The notes: generated from the letters alone by a model not told the origin. DNA of 64,000 nt from Trichocoleus sp. FACHB-40 (GCF_014695915.1 NZ_JACJPF010000098.1:278508-342507), one strand, 5' to 3'; counted from the stretch's first letter, positions 44,824 to 56,120 are shown. Numbers and translations: made by a program.

Positions 44824-47517
44824 CTACTGGGCTTCCCCAATTAGGGTAAATGCTGCCCAGTCTAACGGTTCTGGATACTGTTTCATCGTTGCTAACATTG
44901 CGCTTCGCAATGCTTGGGCTTTATTAGGGTTTGTTTGTAGAGTTCGATAAAATTCTGTCATTAGAACGTTAGTCGGCTCATCAGGCACCGCCCACAAGGA
45001 TACGATCGCGCTGGGTACCCCTGCTGAAATCAGCGATCGCGATAGCCCGATGACACCATCTCCGGTAATTTCACCGCGTCCCGTATTACACGCACTCAGT
45101 ACCACAAGTTCAGCATTTAGCTTCAAGTCAAAGATTTCTCCTGAAGTGAGGAATCCATTATCATTCTTTGATGGAGCCAGAGCGATCGCGCCGGGAACAC
45201 CTAATTCTTGAATATCATCAAGTAATCCGTGGGTTGCTAGATGAATCAGCCGCGCTTTAGACATCTGCGGCACAATATTAACCTTCGTTGCCTTGTCGCC
45301 AATAATCGCCGTGGTGTTCAAAAGTTTAGCAATCGTCTGCGCTTCCTGTTCTGCACCCGGTAATGGGTCTAGTTGCTGAGGCGTTTGCCCAGGCTGTTTT
45401 GCGGGCATTGTTGGCATTGTCGGATTGCCCACCACTAGCACATCTTTGCTATGTTGAGACGTTCTATGCAACGTTGCTATACGTTGCTGTTGCTGGCGCG
45501 TTAAGTCTAGCACCTCAATAGATGGAGATGTTAGGATTGTGTGTTGCTCGACTAAATATTTGCCATTGGGAGCTTTTAGCGCCGGGAAAGGCAGCAGAAA
45601 CAACCTGTCTTGCGGGATAAATATTACGTGGGAATTTGGGTCTTTGGGCAGGAATTCAGCAATCGGCTGAATCAGCACTTGATGAAGTTTCTCTCTAGCA
45701 GCTTCTCCTTGGCCAAGATTAGGTCCGTGTAAAATACGACTGTCAGCCAGCAAATCTTCAAACGAATTTTTTTGCCGCCGTAGCTGTTTAAGGTCAACTG
45801 AGCGAAACGCCACTTTACCTGTAGGCTGAACTACCCAAATAAAGAGTTCAGAGGCCTTACCTCTGAGTTTACCTTGTACTTTGAATTCTTCTTCAGGAAC
45901 AATTGAATATTCAATCAGTGTGGCATTTTGTTCTTTAGCAATTTTTTTGATTTGCGCGATTGTTGGAGGGTTTAAATTAGTTTTAGATCGAGCAGATTTT
46001 TCAGGAGATAACCGCTGTTGCAGTAACTGTACAAAAGCACGCGCTCGTCCCCGTTCGGAAATTTCTAAAGCAGAATCTTCTTTCTTCTGAGCGATGAGGA
46101 TTTGTTGCAGCAGGCTGTAGGTAAGAACTTGCGTATCAAAAAGTGAGACATTGTGGATATCATTTAATCCCGGTCGCAGAGATTCCAAAACTTCAACTGC
46201 ATCGCGAAGTTTTTTTTCTGCTTCTGGGAGTTTGCCAGAGGTAAATAGGGTATGTCCTAGATTATTCAGAGCCATTCCCTCGCCGCGTCTGTCACCAAGC
46301 GATCGCGCGATATCTAAACTTTTCTCGTGATGTTCAATTGCTTTGGCGTAGTCACCTAAATCTTCGTAAGCAATTCCTAAATTCGAGAGTGCTTTCTGCT
46401 GCAACTGGCGATCGCTAGTTGTGAGAGCGATCGCTAAACTCTGGTGATAGTAACCAAGCGCTTTGACATGATCCTCTTGAACGTAGTAAGCAGATCCAAG
46501 ATTGTTTAGGGAACTTCCTTGTCCTTCCTTGTGGTTAACTTGTTGGGCGAGCGCTAAACTCTGTTCGTAAGATTTAACTGCTTCGTCATACTTGCCCAAA
46601 TTAGCGTAAATAGCTCCCAAATTTCCTAATGCTATCCCTTCTCCTGAACGATCTTTAATTTCCCGTACAATAGTTAAACTCTGCTGATAAGATTTAATTG
46701 CTTTGTCATATTCACCCAAAGCTTCATAAGTATTGCCTAAATTTGTTAAAACCTGACCCTCTCCCTGACGGTCTTTGGTTTCTTGCATAATTGCCAAAGC
46801 TTGCTGATGGGATGCAATCGCGTTTGCATAATTTCCCAAAGCTTTGTATGCAATTCCCAGATTTGAGAGTGCTTGTCCTCCTCCGCTAGAATTGTCATTT
46901 TCCCGCTCCATAGTCAAAAATGGCTGTAAGAGCGCGATCGCATCCCTGTAGTTTTCCTGAACCAGAGAAGCCGCACCCAGAACACCTCTAGCAGCAACTT
47001 CCCCCGGAACGTCTTTGAGTTCCTGGTAAATTCTTAATGCCTGTTGCCAAGACTGGACAGCAGATTCAACCTGATTCGGCTGATACTGTTCAAAACCTTG
47101 CTGTAATAGTCGATCTGCCGCCAGTTTACGGCTATTTTGCGCTGACGCTGATGCTACTGGTGCGGCGGGTTGTTCTTGCAAACAACGCGGATCTCGTAGT
47201 TGCAGATTTTGCGATCGCGGATCTTGCAGTTGTGCAGCGCACACAGCAGATGTTTCAGCCGTTGACAATTTCAGCGTTCCATCGCTGTTCCGCATCACGC
47301 GGTTAGCATGACGTGCATTTAACCTGTTTTTAAGGATGTCATCGACACCAAGAATATTATTACTATCAAATCCATGCGAGGCAGAAATACCATTGCTCAA
47401 CGAAATCAACTGTATATCTGTTGTTGTTAGTCTGTCAGCTTTATCCGTAGCCGTATCAGTGGCACCAGTATTAGTAGTAACAGTAACAGGGTTAGTGCCA
47501 GTAACACTCACAGTCAC
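44824..47517 (-). CDS. TPR-CHAT protein, probably the surviving part of a larger hemagglutinin-CHAT gene
   Basis: An 897-aa frame beginning at GTG 47517, open back to 47607. After a Thr/Val-rich low-complexity start come about seven TPRs of the NB-ARC/kinesin-light-chain type (GNYANAIASHQQALAI and similar, about 170-460), then a C-terminal CHAT domain (about 560-895). The caspase-like dyad is intact: His in LIHLATHGLLDD and Cys in VVLSACNTGRGE. CHAT proteins are caspase-like proteases linked to regulated proteolysis or cell death. The upstream DNA holds remnants of a secretion domain in two other frames, so this gene has probably lost its N-terminus; whether the remaining frame is expressed is unknown. 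Confidence 0.75.
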   Translation of the reverse strand: MTVSVTGTNPVTVTTNTGATDTATDKADRLTTTDIQLISLSNGISASHGFDSNNILGVDDILKNRLNARHANRVMRNSDGTLKLSTAETSAVCAAQLQDPRSQNLQLRDPRCLQEQPAAPVASASAQNSRKLAADRLLQQGFEQYQPNQVESAVQSWQQALRIYQELKDVPGEVAARGVLGAASLVQENYRDAIALLQPFLTMERENDNSSGGGQALSNLGIAYKALGNYANAIASHQQALAIMQETKDRQGEGQVLTNLGNTYEALGEYDKAIKSYQQSLTIVREIKDRSGEGIALGNLGAIYANLGKYDEAVKSYEQSLALAQQVNHKEGQGSSLNNLGSAYYVQEDHVKALGYYHQSLAIALTTSDRQLQQKALSNLGIAYEDLGDYAKAIEHHEKSLDIARSLGDRRGEGMALNNLGHTLFTSGKLPEAEKKLRDAVEVLESLRPGLNDIHNVSLFDTQVLTYSLLQQILIAQKKEDSALEISERGRARAFVQLLQQRLSPEKSARSKTNLNPPTIAQIKKIAKEQNATLIEYSIVPEEEFKVQGKLRGKASELFIWVVQPTGKVAFRSVDLKQLRRQKNSFEDLLADSRILHGPNLGQGEAAREKLHQVLIQPIAEFLPKDPNSHVIFIPQDRLFLLPFPALKAPNGKYLVEQHTILTSPSIEVLDLTRQQQQRIATLHRTSQHSKDVLVVGNPTMPTMPAKQPGQTPQQLDPLPGAEQEAQTIAKLLNTTAIIGDKATKVNIVPQMSKARLIHLATHGLLDDIQELGVPGAIALAPSKNDNGFLTSGEIFDLKLNAELVVLSACNTGRGEITGDGVIGLSRSLISAGVPSAIVSLWAVPDEPTNVLMTEFYRTLQTNPNKAQALRSAMLATMKQYPEPLDWAAFTLIGEAQ

Positions 47518-47639
47518 ATTAACAGGATTAGTACCTGGGTTAGTGACTGGTTCGGGTTCGGTAATTATGGGTATAAAGGGTCTATCTTGAACCGATATGT
47601 TGACTGTTTACCCGTTAGTTATAGGGCGAGGGACAAAAG

Positions 47640-47941
47640 CTAGATTGTCCTTCCCAGATCCTCAACAAATCCGCCGTTACCGGACTTGGTGCCGCCTTTG
47701 CTGCTAATATTTCCGGAAAAATCTGTCGTCTTATCTGTCCAAAAAATAACTCTACCGCCATTGCCATTGCTAATAGCATCAGCTTTGATAGTTGCGTCTT
47801 TGCCTACGAATGTTTGGGTGGCATAGTGCCGTCAGCCCCTGGAACAATACTAGTTTGTGCCTGTATCAATTTACTGCTGATAACTCCTAACAACGGAAAA
47901 ACTACCAGCAGACAACGCAGGCTTCTGACAGCATTATTCAT
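47640..47941 (-). pseudogene. Decayed 5' end of a filamentous hemagglutinin-type secreted CHAT gene
   Basis: From ATG 47941 a 45-codon frame encodes a signal peptide and the start MNNAVRSLRCLLVVF...AQTSIVPGADGT, then stops at 47804. A second frame, from about 47818 to the stop at 47640, reads TFVGKDATIKADAISNGNGG, then WTDKTTDFSGNISSKGG and SGNGGFVEDLG, which are hallmark repeats of the hemagglutinin secretion domain in cyanobacterial CHAT proteins. Several hundred residues normally lie between the two parts, so an internal deletion plus frameshifts have occurred. The decay joins the CHAT frame at 47607. Confidence 0.75.
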
Positions 47942-48176
47942 ATAAATCTTGCCAAAATTATTATTTTTACCGAACTCAAACCCTTTCTCGCTGCAATAAT
48001 TACCCTGAAGTTTTTTCCATAATTTGGGTTTGTGCAGCTTGCACCTATTTTTTAATTACTGTTTTAGTATCATATACTAGTATTTTTCGATCAATACTTA
48101 TACGTAATCTAATTAAATTTTTATTAAAATTTCATAAAAAAGAATATTAAATTTGTTGTAAATGTTTAGTGTTGCT

Positions 48177-49550
48177 TCATTTAACAAGAGTATCTTCGGG
48201 TGAATTTGCTTGCGTTCTCACAGTCAAAACCTGGGGCGGGGTAGCATCTGGGGGATAGAGAAAGTCTACTTGCACCAAACGTGTATCTCCTGGTGGCATC
48301 TTCAAAGTTACCAAAGGTTCTCCCTGTTGACCACGACGCTGTACTAAATGCACGTAACGAATTTGCGGCAAACCTCGGTCATTGTTGTAGCGGAGTTGGA
48401 CAGTACCACGGAAAAAGACTTGTGGTGCAGGTGGTTCCAAAAAACGCAGTCCCCCTTGCAGCTGATCCTGTTTAATCGGTGTTTGGATAGCCACAGTCAC
48501 AGTTTGGGTGTCGCTGGTGTCATTGATTAACGGTAAACTCAGGCTGTACTGAATGCCGTAGTTGCCGTGAGCGCGATAGGCGGTGTCTGGATAACGCACT
48601 TTCATCGGCGCACTTTGACTCTGGTAGGTGCCTAGCGTGCCACGAGGCAGGGTATTCAAAGCATAGGAAAATGCTGATCCTCGCGGGGGAATGCTGCGAT
48701 GCTGGGCAGATGGAACTTCCACTAGCCTAGCTTTCCACACAGAACCTTGGGCAACACCAGCAACACGACCGTAGAGAAATTGGCCGTTGCTTCGTTCTGG
48801 TGGTGTGGGAGCGCGATCGCGCGGCCCTGCTAAACTACCAGTATTTAACAGCGTCTGCCATTCTGACAAAGTTGGCGCTCTTTCACTGCCATCAGGATTT
48901 TGCCGCGCATACATCCCTAAACTAGCAATATACACATTCGCGTCGCTGTGCAGCCGCATCAACGTAGAGCGACCATTCAACGGCGGCGTTAGCGTCTTCA
49001 CCGGAATCGGCTGATTAAACAACAGTTTACTTTGCCCTGGTGGAATGACTAACTGAGCGGGAAAACCTGCCTGACGAATGCCTCGCAAGATGTCATTACT
49101 TACGCGATCGCCTGGGCCAGCGTAAACTCTACCCAAGGGATTCTCCTGCACAGAGGGCATCGGTACAAATGGCGCATCCGGCTGACTCAGATAACTCGCC
49201 GCCTGCAAGATATCCACCGTCACCGCCTTCGTACCGGGATTATGCACTATTATCCCCAGATAAAGAGTCCGCAAGTCTTCTGGAGTCGCCGCCTTAGCGA
49301 TGTGGTGGGCAAACACATCAAAGCGTCCCTGGAGTGGCAAATTTAAGTGAGCATTTGGAATTTTGCCAGTAGGGGGAAATGTAGACAGCAAAATCCCCTC
49401 TGTCTGCACCAATTCCGGGCTATTGCTATTAAAAACTGGAACCTTATCCAGTTTTCCTGGTAATGGGAAAACCTCTTGAGGTTGCACCACTTCTTTTGGT
49501 GCAGGTGTTGGTTCTTGGGCAAGAAGAAAAAGTAGTAAAAATGGCAGCAA
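48177..49550 (-). CDS. DUF3370 family exported protein (copy 2)
   Basis: A 457-aa paralogue of the protein at 33962-35392, sharing NSNSPELVQTEGILLSTFPPTG, GRFDVFAHH, NGRSTLMRL and YPDTAYRAHGNYG in the same order. It begins MLPFLLLFLLAQEPTP, a short export leader. The start is TTG 49550, fixed by GAGG five bases upstream; no ATG is available. Function unknown; beta-rich, probably outside the plasma membrane. It lies next to the decayed CHAT gene, on the same strand. Confidence 0.8.
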   Translation of the reverse strand: MLPFLLLFLLAQEPTPAPKEVVQPQEVFPLPGKLDKVPVFNSNSPELVQTEGILLSTFPPTGKIPNAHLNLPLQGRFDVFAHHIAKAATPEDLRTLYLGIIVHNPGTKAVTVDILQAASYLSQPDAPFVPMPSVQENPLGRVYAGPGDRVSNDILRGIRQAGFPAQLVIPPGQSKLLFNQPIPVKTLTPPLNGRSTLMRLHSDANVYIASLGMYARQNPDGSERAPTLSEWQTLLNTGSLAGPRDRAPTPPERSNGQFLYGRVAGVAQGSVWKARLVEVPSAQHRSIPPRGSAFSYALNTLPRGTLGTYQSQSAPMKVRYPDTAYRAHGNYGIQYSLSLPLINDTSDTQTVTVAIQTPIKQDQLQGGLRFLEPPAPQVFFRGTVQLRYNNDRGLPQIRYVHLVQRRGQQGEPLVTLKMPPGDTRLVQVDFLYPPDATPPQVLTVRTQANSPEDTLVK

Positions 49551-49800
49551 TTTTACCTCGACACAGATTAAATTTACGATTTTTTATAAACTGAAATTTT
49601 GCATCCCTATCAAATCGAGACTCTGCCTCCCGATTGTTTACAATGGTGCATTTCAGTTTATCAGAAGTTAAGATTTACCTTTTACCGCATGGAGATTGTA
49701 CACCAAATACGGTAAATTAAAAGGCATTTTACATTTCCCTAATTAATATTATTAGGAGGATAAAATCCGGTTTAATTCAATTTCAAACGCCTTTATGTCT

Positions 49801-50406
49801 TTAAGTTTGTTTCTTCTTCCGTTTCATCACAAGCCAGATAACAAAGGCAACAACTAGAACCACAAACACAATTTTAGAAACCGGGCCAAGATACTGCTCC
49901 ACAAGTTCATAGTTGTCTCCCAGGGCGTATCCGGCATAGGTCAGCAAACCCACCCATAATGTAGTGCCAAGGGTTGAGTACAGTAAAAAAGGCACCAACG
50001 GCATACCGCTGATGCCTGCCGGAAGCGAAATTAAAGTGCGAACACCCGGAACCAAGCGGCCGTAAAACACTGCTTTACCACCGTGCTTATCAAACCAATT
50101 ATCTGCCTTGTCGATATCCTTGCTGGATAGCCCAATCCACTTGCCATACTTGTTGGCTAATCGCTTTAAATTTTCCTCGCCTACGAGTTTGCCCACATAG
50201 TACCAGGGCAGTGCGCCCAACATAGTTCCCAACACTCCTGCTGTAACCGCCAGCACAAAGTTCATATTCCCTTTTGCCACCGTAAAACCTGCTAGCGGCA
50301 TGATCAATTCTGAGGGAATAGGAGGGAATAGGTTCTCCAAAAACATCAGCAGTCCTATTCCGACATACCCCAGAGATTGCATTGTGTTGGTTATCCAATC
50401 AACCAT
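49801..50406 (-). CDS. DedA family membrane protein
   Basis: A 201-aa protein with about four to five hydrophobic segments and the VTT/SNARE-associated domain. Seen: the N-terminal re-entrant block FLENLFPPIPSELIMPLAG, GRLVPGVRTLISLPAG with the conserved Arg, and a Lys-rich tail MKRKKKQT. DedA proteins are lipid scramblase-like or flippase-like membrane proteins needed for envelope and proton homeostasis. Substrate not readable. Monocistronic. Confidence 0.88.
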   Translation of the reverse strand: MVDWITNTMQSLGYVGIGLLMFLENLFPPIPSELIMPLAGFTVAKGNMNFVLAVTAGVLGTMLGALPWYYVGKLVGEENLKRLANKYGKWIGLSSKDIDKADNWFDKHGGKAVFYGRLVPGVRTLISLPAGISGMPLVPFLLYSTLGTTLWVGLLTYAGYALGDNYELVEQYLGPVSKIVFVVLVVAFVIWLVMKRKKKQT

Positions 50407-50481
50407 TGAGTGAATTCCTTTGATTAATGGCGTTATTACTGAGATAGTGCACTAAAAACTGAGGCAGAGCCTCTATATCTT

Positions 50482-50506
50482 CGTTCCCAGGCTGAACCTG
50501 GGAACG
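50482..50506. repeat. Dispersed hairpin (cgttcccagg family) between ahcY and dedA
   Basis: A 10-bp perfect stem (50482-50491 with 50497-50506), with an outer agagcct/aggctct pair around it (about 50466-50521). It lies 50 bases after the ahcY stop and may terminate that transcript. Confidence 0.55.
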
Positions 50507-50556
50507 AGGGAAAGCAGGCTCTGGCTCCCAAATAACTAATGACTACTGGCTACCTT

Positions 50557-51846
<1,290 letters not shown>

Positions 51847-52095
51847 TCAACAAAAATTAAACTTGCAGTTCTCACTAGATTACTCGACTGGGCAGGTAAA
51901 ACGGTAGCCTCAGTCCTCAGATGGAAGTCCTGAATGCTTTTAAATGTTCAATCTAAAAGAACTTCTTGATTCAAAATTCAAAACTCAGACTCAAAATCAC
52001 ACGCATCTGGAGATGAATGACTAACATAGGCAGTTGTACTTAGTCTGCTTCAGACTGATGTACTTGTGTTCAAAAGCATATTCCGGAGGTTGGAA

Positions 52096-53751
52096 ATGCG
52101 TTCTAAATCTGATTGGGCGATTCGCCCAAAGGCATTGGCAAGTCTAGCTGGATCAATTCTGCTCGCTGGGTGGGTAGTATCTCCAGTTCAGGCACAAACC
52201 CCACTGCCGCAGAATTTGCAACTGCCCATTCCCAGCTTGCCGCTGAATGACTCGCAAAGCAATGTGGTTGCTGGTTGCATCCGTTTGGATGGTCGCTGTC
52301 TGTTTCAAGTTGCAGCACCAAAATCGGAGTTACCAGCGCGGATTCAAGATATTCAGCAGAGATTGGAAAATATTAGCAACAAATACTTGCAGGATGATGC
52401 CGCTAAACTGCAAGTTGAGATCACAAAGCAAAATAATTTGCCAGTTATTGTTGTCAACGATCAACCTGTGCTGACGGTTACACAACCGGATGCGAACTTG
52501 CAAGGGGTAGATTTGGATACACGGGCCCAAAAGCTGAGAGAATCGCTGCAAGAGGGTTTGGTTCGGGCGAAAAAGGAACGAGAACCCCAGTTTATAACTC
52601 GATCTAGCGCGATCGCTGGTAGTTTGATTTTGGGGATGGTGGTGGCTAGCTGGAGTCTAGGACGTTGGCGCAAGCGATCGCAAATACGGTTAGCAGCATC
52701 CGCTAGTCCCCCAACAGCCCATCCAGTTACCACCCAGTTGACTCAACAGCAAAAGGGAAATTTACAAGAAGTTCAGCGCCGTCTGTATCAACTGGCTCAA
52801 TGCGGCATTTGGGGCGGTGGAGGGCTGATTATCCTGGGTTTGTTTCCCTACACCCGTATAGTCCAGGTTTTAGCCCTCTCTGCCCTACAAGTTCCTTTGC
52901 TGGTGGGAATTGTCGGACTGGGTACTTACCTGGTAATTCGTCTGTCCTACGTCCTGAATGACCGATTCGCCGCTGCTTTAGCCAGTAGTTATTTACTCAC
53001 CCCAGAAGCTTCTCGCCGCGTGCAACTGCGAGTTTCTACCATTTCTGCCGTCACCAAAAGTATTACCACCCTCGGCTGCATCGGGATTGGCATCTTGGTT
53101 GCCCTGACTACGTTGGGAGTGAATATTGCCCCCTTGCTTGCTGGTGCTGGCTTAGTTGGCGTTGCCGTGTCTCTTGCCTCCCAAAACCTGATTAAAGATG
53201 CGATTAACGGCTTTTTAATCATCGTAGAAGACCAGTATGCAGTCGGCGATGTCATCGCTGTGGGAGATGTCGGCGGCTTAGTGGAATACATCAATCTGCG
53301 AATTACCCAAGTCCGCGATGCTGAAGGGCGATTGATCACAATTCCCAACAGCGAAATCAAAATCGTTGCCAACCTTTCCAGCAACTGGTCGCGGGCTGAC
53401 TTAAATATCCCTGTTGCTTACGACACTGATGTGGATCAGGCGTTGAAGCTGATTGATGATATTGCCCAACAAATGAGCCGCGACCCGATTTGGCTACAGC
53501 AAATCTTGGAGGCACCCCAAGTGCTGGGAGTTGATAATTTTGGAGAACGGGGCGTAATTATCCGCGTTTGGATTAAAACCCAGCCCCTGAAGCAATGGGA
53601 CGTAGCGCGGGAGTTTCGCCGCCGCCTGAAAGTGGCGTTTGATGAGGCTGGCGTGCCGATTCCGTTACCTCAGCAAGAGATTTGGTTTAACCAATCTTTA
53701 CCAGCCAAAGCTCAGATGGATGGACACGAGTCTAAAATGCTAATCCGGTAG
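52096..53751 (+). CDS. MscS-family mechanosensitive ion channel
   Basis: A 551-aa envelope channel that releases solutes on osmotic downshock. An N-terminal signal sequence ends near VSPVQAQ (about residue 34). A periplasmic coiled region (about 50-170) carries a CIRLDGRCLF pair of cysteines. Then come several membrane helices and the MscS core: LLAGAGLVGVAVSLASQNLIKDAINGF (pore-lining helix) and YAVGDVIAVGDVGGLVEYINLR (beta domain). Start ATG 52096 has GGAGG six bases upstream; the GTG at 52066 lacks one. Larger than E. coli MscS (286). Confidence 0.9.
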   Translation: MRSKSDWAIRPKALASLAGSILLAGWVVSPVQAQTPLPQNLQLPIPSLPLNDSQSNVVAGCIRLDGRCLFQVAAPKSELPARIQDIQQRLENISNKYLQDDAAKLQVEITKQNNLPVIVVNDQPVLTVTQPDANLQGVDLDTRAQKLRESLQEGLVRAKKEREPQFITRSSAIAGSLILGMVVASWSLGRWRKRSQIRLAASASPPTAHPVTTQLTQQQKGNLQEVQRRLYQLAQCGIWGGGGLIILGLFPYTRIVQVLALSALQVPLLVGIVGLGTYLVIRLSYVLNDRFAAALASSYLLTPEASRRVQLRVSTISAVTKSITTLGCIGIGILVALTTLGVNIAPLLAGAGLVGVAVSLASQNLIKDAINGFLIIVEDQYAVGDVIAVGDVGGLVEYINLRITQVRDAEGRLITIPNSEIKIVANLSSNWSRADLNIPVAYDTDVDQALKLIDDIAQQMSRDPIWLQQILEAPQVLGVDNFGERGVIIRVWIKTQPLKQWDVAREFRRRLKVAFDEAGVPIPLPQQEIWFNQSLPAKAQMDGHESKMLIR

Positions 53752-53805
53752 TTGCTGATGATTGCTGGTTCATGACGCTCAACTCTTGATTGATCAAGCG
53801 TTTCA

Positions 53806-53853
53806 CAGATCCCCCCTTGCCCTTTTAATCATGAGAAGGCAAGGGGGGATCTG
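53806..53853 (+). terminator. Terminator after the MscS gene
   Basis: A 16-bp perfect stem (cagatccccccttgcc, 53806-53821, with 53838-53853), a 16-base loop and TTTGT after it, 55 bases after the stop codon. Confidence 0.75.
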
Positions 53854-53956
53854 TTTGTAGCCGCACATTAAAAAAAAGCGTATAAATCGACCCTATAACA
53901 GCCACTTTTAGTACAAATATACTATAATAAAGAGGTGGGCTAATCAAGTCGAGCAA

Positions 53957-54262
53957 ATGCCTGAACCCCATATGGAGTCAAGTTTTTATCCCATGACCAA
54001 GCACTACATTCTCACCCTCAACCCTTCCGCGCAGCATGAATGGGATCGTTGCACCTTGAGGAACCCGATCACTGCTGAACGCCCCGACTTGGCGGCCTTG
54101 ATTGCCGATGCAGTGGGAGAGGAGGCTGGTTCTTACCTGGTTGCTGTCCATATCGAAGTTCAGGTTTTGGAGAAAGCCCCAATTGCCCAGCCAGAGAGGG
54201 TTTCCGTGGATGTGTCAGCAACGCAAAAGTTGCAACGCAAGGAATTAGTGGCGAAGCCTTGA
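53957..54262 (+). CDS. Small protein of unknown function
   Basis: A 101-aa frame, mildly acidic, with no membrane segment or signal. The sequence from MTKHYILTLNPSAQHEWDRC onward looks like a real folded domain. The first 12 residues may be outside the true gene: ATGs also lie at residues 6 and 13. No domain recognised. It begins about 100 bases after the MscS terminator and is followed by another unknown on the same strand. Confidence 0.5.
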   Translation: MPEPHMESSFYPMTKHYILTLNPSAQHEWDRCTLRNPITAERPDLAALIADAVGEEAGSYLVAVHIEVQVLEKAPIAQPERVSVDVSATQKLQRKELVAKP

Positions 54263-54347
54263 CAACAAAAGTCAAGAGCGAACGAACTCTCGCCCGCCTG
54301 CGCGGGCTAGTACAGAATTTTCTATATAAGTATTCTCCTCACGTAAG

Positions 54348-54722
54348 ATGCAAATGAAACTGAGTCAATATCCAGCTCTGATCGCTCAAGCTGCACAAAC
54401 TGTTAATGAGATTGATTCTCAGCTTACCGCAGCGCAAATGGTAGTTAATCGGATGGAAGCGAGTGCTGATAAAAGCGTAGCATTCGAGCCTGATTTGAAA
54501 AACGACAATCAACGCAAAGGTCGGCGCTTTGAATTGTTAATGGTGAATCTGGAGTACCAACACGCACTAAATACGGTGATGCGCTTAACTGCTGAACGGG
54601 CTAACGCCGTAGCTCATCTAGAGTATCTCCGCAACCAGTTTAGCGTTGCCAAGCTAGAAACGCGGATGGCGATCGCTAGGCAGCTTGCTGGTTCCGAAGC
54701 CCTTGAATTAGTGGGTGTCTAA
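54348..54722 (+). CDS. Small helical protein of unknown function
   Basis: A 124-aa protein that is nearly all predicted helix, with two long coiled-coil-like stretches (about 10-45 and 65-115). No domain recognised. A clear intrinsic terminator follows within 90 bases, supporting a real transcript. ATG 54348 or 54354 could be the start. Confidence 0.6.
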   Translation: MQMKLSQYPALIAQAAQTVNEIDSQLTAAQMVVNRMEASADKSVAFEPDLKNDNQRKGRRFELLMVNLEYQHALNTVMRLTAERANAVAHLEYLRNQFSVAKLETRMAIARQLAGSEALELVGV

Positions 54723-54783
54723 CCGCTAAAAGCTTCACCGATTACCGGAAGATGGAATAAATCGGTGTTTCTACAAACAAGTA

Positions 54784-54810
54784 AGGTGGGCTTTTGCCCA
54801 CCTTTTTCTT
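54784..54810 (+). terminator. Intrinsic terminator
   Basis: An 8-bp perfect stem (aggtgggc, 54784-54791, with 54796-54803), a TTTT loop, then TTTTCTT. Classic form. Ends the transcript of the helical protein gene at 54348. Confidence 0.85.
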
Positions 54811-54877
54811 TGGGTGAGGCACAATGGTTGTAATTGCCTAGCTGAGTTTTAGCTAGACTACTTTTAAGAACAATCCC

Positions 54878-55255
54878 ATGACTATAGTTACATCCGAAGA
54901 CATTGCAAAATTTCGCTCTGATTTGGCAGATTATCCCGATGCTCTGATATCTCTGGATGTGATAGAAGATTGTGAAGGAGATTTAGAAGATGCGGCGATG
55001 GTGCTGGCAATTCGAGTGGGACAGCAACCAGATATAGCTAATGCAGAATGGTTCGCCGGTTTAGCTAAAAAATGCCGTGCTGTTATCTGTCAAGAAGAAT
55101 TTCGCGACGATCTGGTAAATGGACAATTTGCCTTAATGATGGGACATTTGGCAGCAACGAAACTTTGCCCAAGTCTCCTAGTAACGCCCGTTTTGATGTA
55201 TGTGGCTCAACTTGGTGTAAACAATTTTTGTGAGCCTCTTGACCCGCTATTATGA
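54878..55255 (+). CDS. Conserved cyanobacterial protein of unknown function
   Basis: A 125-aa acidic protein. The block YPDALISLDVIEDCEGDLEDAAMVLAIRVGQ, split here as YPDALISLDVIEDCEG and DLEDAAMVLAIRVGQ, is one I recall in other cyanobacterial hypotheticals. No enzyme motif, signal or membrane helix. It ends 80 bases before the convergent panB stop, with a hairpin between. Confidence 0.65.
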   Translation: MTIVTSEDIAKFRSDLADYPDALISLDVIEDCEGDLEDAAMVLAIRVGQQPDIANAEWFAGLAKKCRAVICQEEFRDDLVNGQFALMMGHLAATKLCPSLLVTPVLMYVAQLGVNNFCEPLDPLL

Positions 55256-55268
55256 TCCGAATTCATTT

Positions 55269-55338
55269 TTAAACGCAAAGAACGCCAAGGATAGCCCAAA
55301 GTTACGCAAAATAAAACTTTGCGTAACTCTACGTTTAA
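55269..55338. repeat. Hairpin repeat of the AACGCAAAG family
   Basis: Inner stem agttacgcaaa (55300-55310) with 55318-55328; outer ttaaacg (55269-55275) with cgtttaa (55332-55338). It overlaps the last bases of panB and sits between convergent genes, so it may terminate both. Related to the element at 23457-23535. Confidence 0.6.
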
Positions 55339-56120
55339 GGTTGCTGCGATGGAAATTGACGCGATCGCACTTCGCCGCTAAACTCCTGTACTGCCTGGGT
55401 AATTGTTTCTCGCAGATTGGCGTAAGATTTAGCAAACGGCGGTTGTCGGGAGGAAAGTCCTAATAAATCGGCGGTGACGAGTACCTGTCCATCGCAGTGA
55501 ACGCCAGCACCAATCCCAATGGTGGGAATCGACAACTTTTGCGTAATCTGCAACGCTAACTGGGCGGGGATATGTTCCAACAAAACGGCAAAGGCTCCAG
55601 CTTGTTCAAGAGCGATCGCTTCAAGTAAAATTCTTTCTCTATCTTCTGGTGTTTTCCCCTGTTGTCGGTAGCCTAGCTGATGTACTGATTGCGGCGTTAA
55701 ACCTACATGAGCCATCACCGGAATCCCAGCTTGCACGACTCTAGCAATAGTTTCTACCATTGCCGGATATCCTCCCTCCATTTTCACCGCTTGAGCGCCC
55801 GTTTCCTTCAAAATTCTTCCGGCTGAGTGAATCGCTTGTTGGGAACTTTCTTGATAAGTCAAAAACGGTAAATCGCACATTACTAACGCCCGGTTGACAC
55901 CGCGACACACCGCTGAGGCATGGTGTATCATATCATCCAGCGTTAATGGGAGCGTTGTTTCATATCCTAGCGCCACCATCCCTAGCGAATCTCCCACCAG
56001 GATGATATCCACCCCAGCTGCGTCTAATAGTTGCGCGATCGCATAATCCCAAGCTGTCAGCGTCACAATTGGACGATGTTGCTGTTTCCACTGGATTAAT
56101 TGCTGGGTGGTGATTGCCAT
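55335..56120 (-). CDS. panB: 3-methyl-2-oxobutanoate hydroxymethyltransferase
   Basis: Makes ketopantoate from alpha-ketoisovalerate and methylene-tetrahydrofolate in pantothenate and coenzyme A synthesis. A 261-aa TIM-barrel protein with [27 protein letters not shown] with the magnesium Asp, [10 protein letters not shown] and the late active-site Glu in [11 protein letters not shown]. Length and motifs are standard. Start ATG 56120 ([10 protein letters not shown]); a TTG two codons earlier is in frame but unneeded. Confidence 0.95.
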   Translation of the reverse strand: MAITTQQLIQWKQQHRPIVTLTAWDYAIAQLLDAAGVDIILVGDSLGMVALGYETTLPLTLDDMIHHASAVCRGVNRALVMCDLPFLTYQESSQQAIHSAGRILKETGAQAVKMEGGYPAMVETIARVVQAGIPVMAHVGLTPQSVHQLGYRQQGKTPEDRERILLEAIALEQAGAFAVLLEHIPAQLALQITQKLSIPTIGIGAGVHCDGQVLVTADLLGLSSRQPPFAKSYANLRETITQAVQEFSGEVRSRQFPSQQP

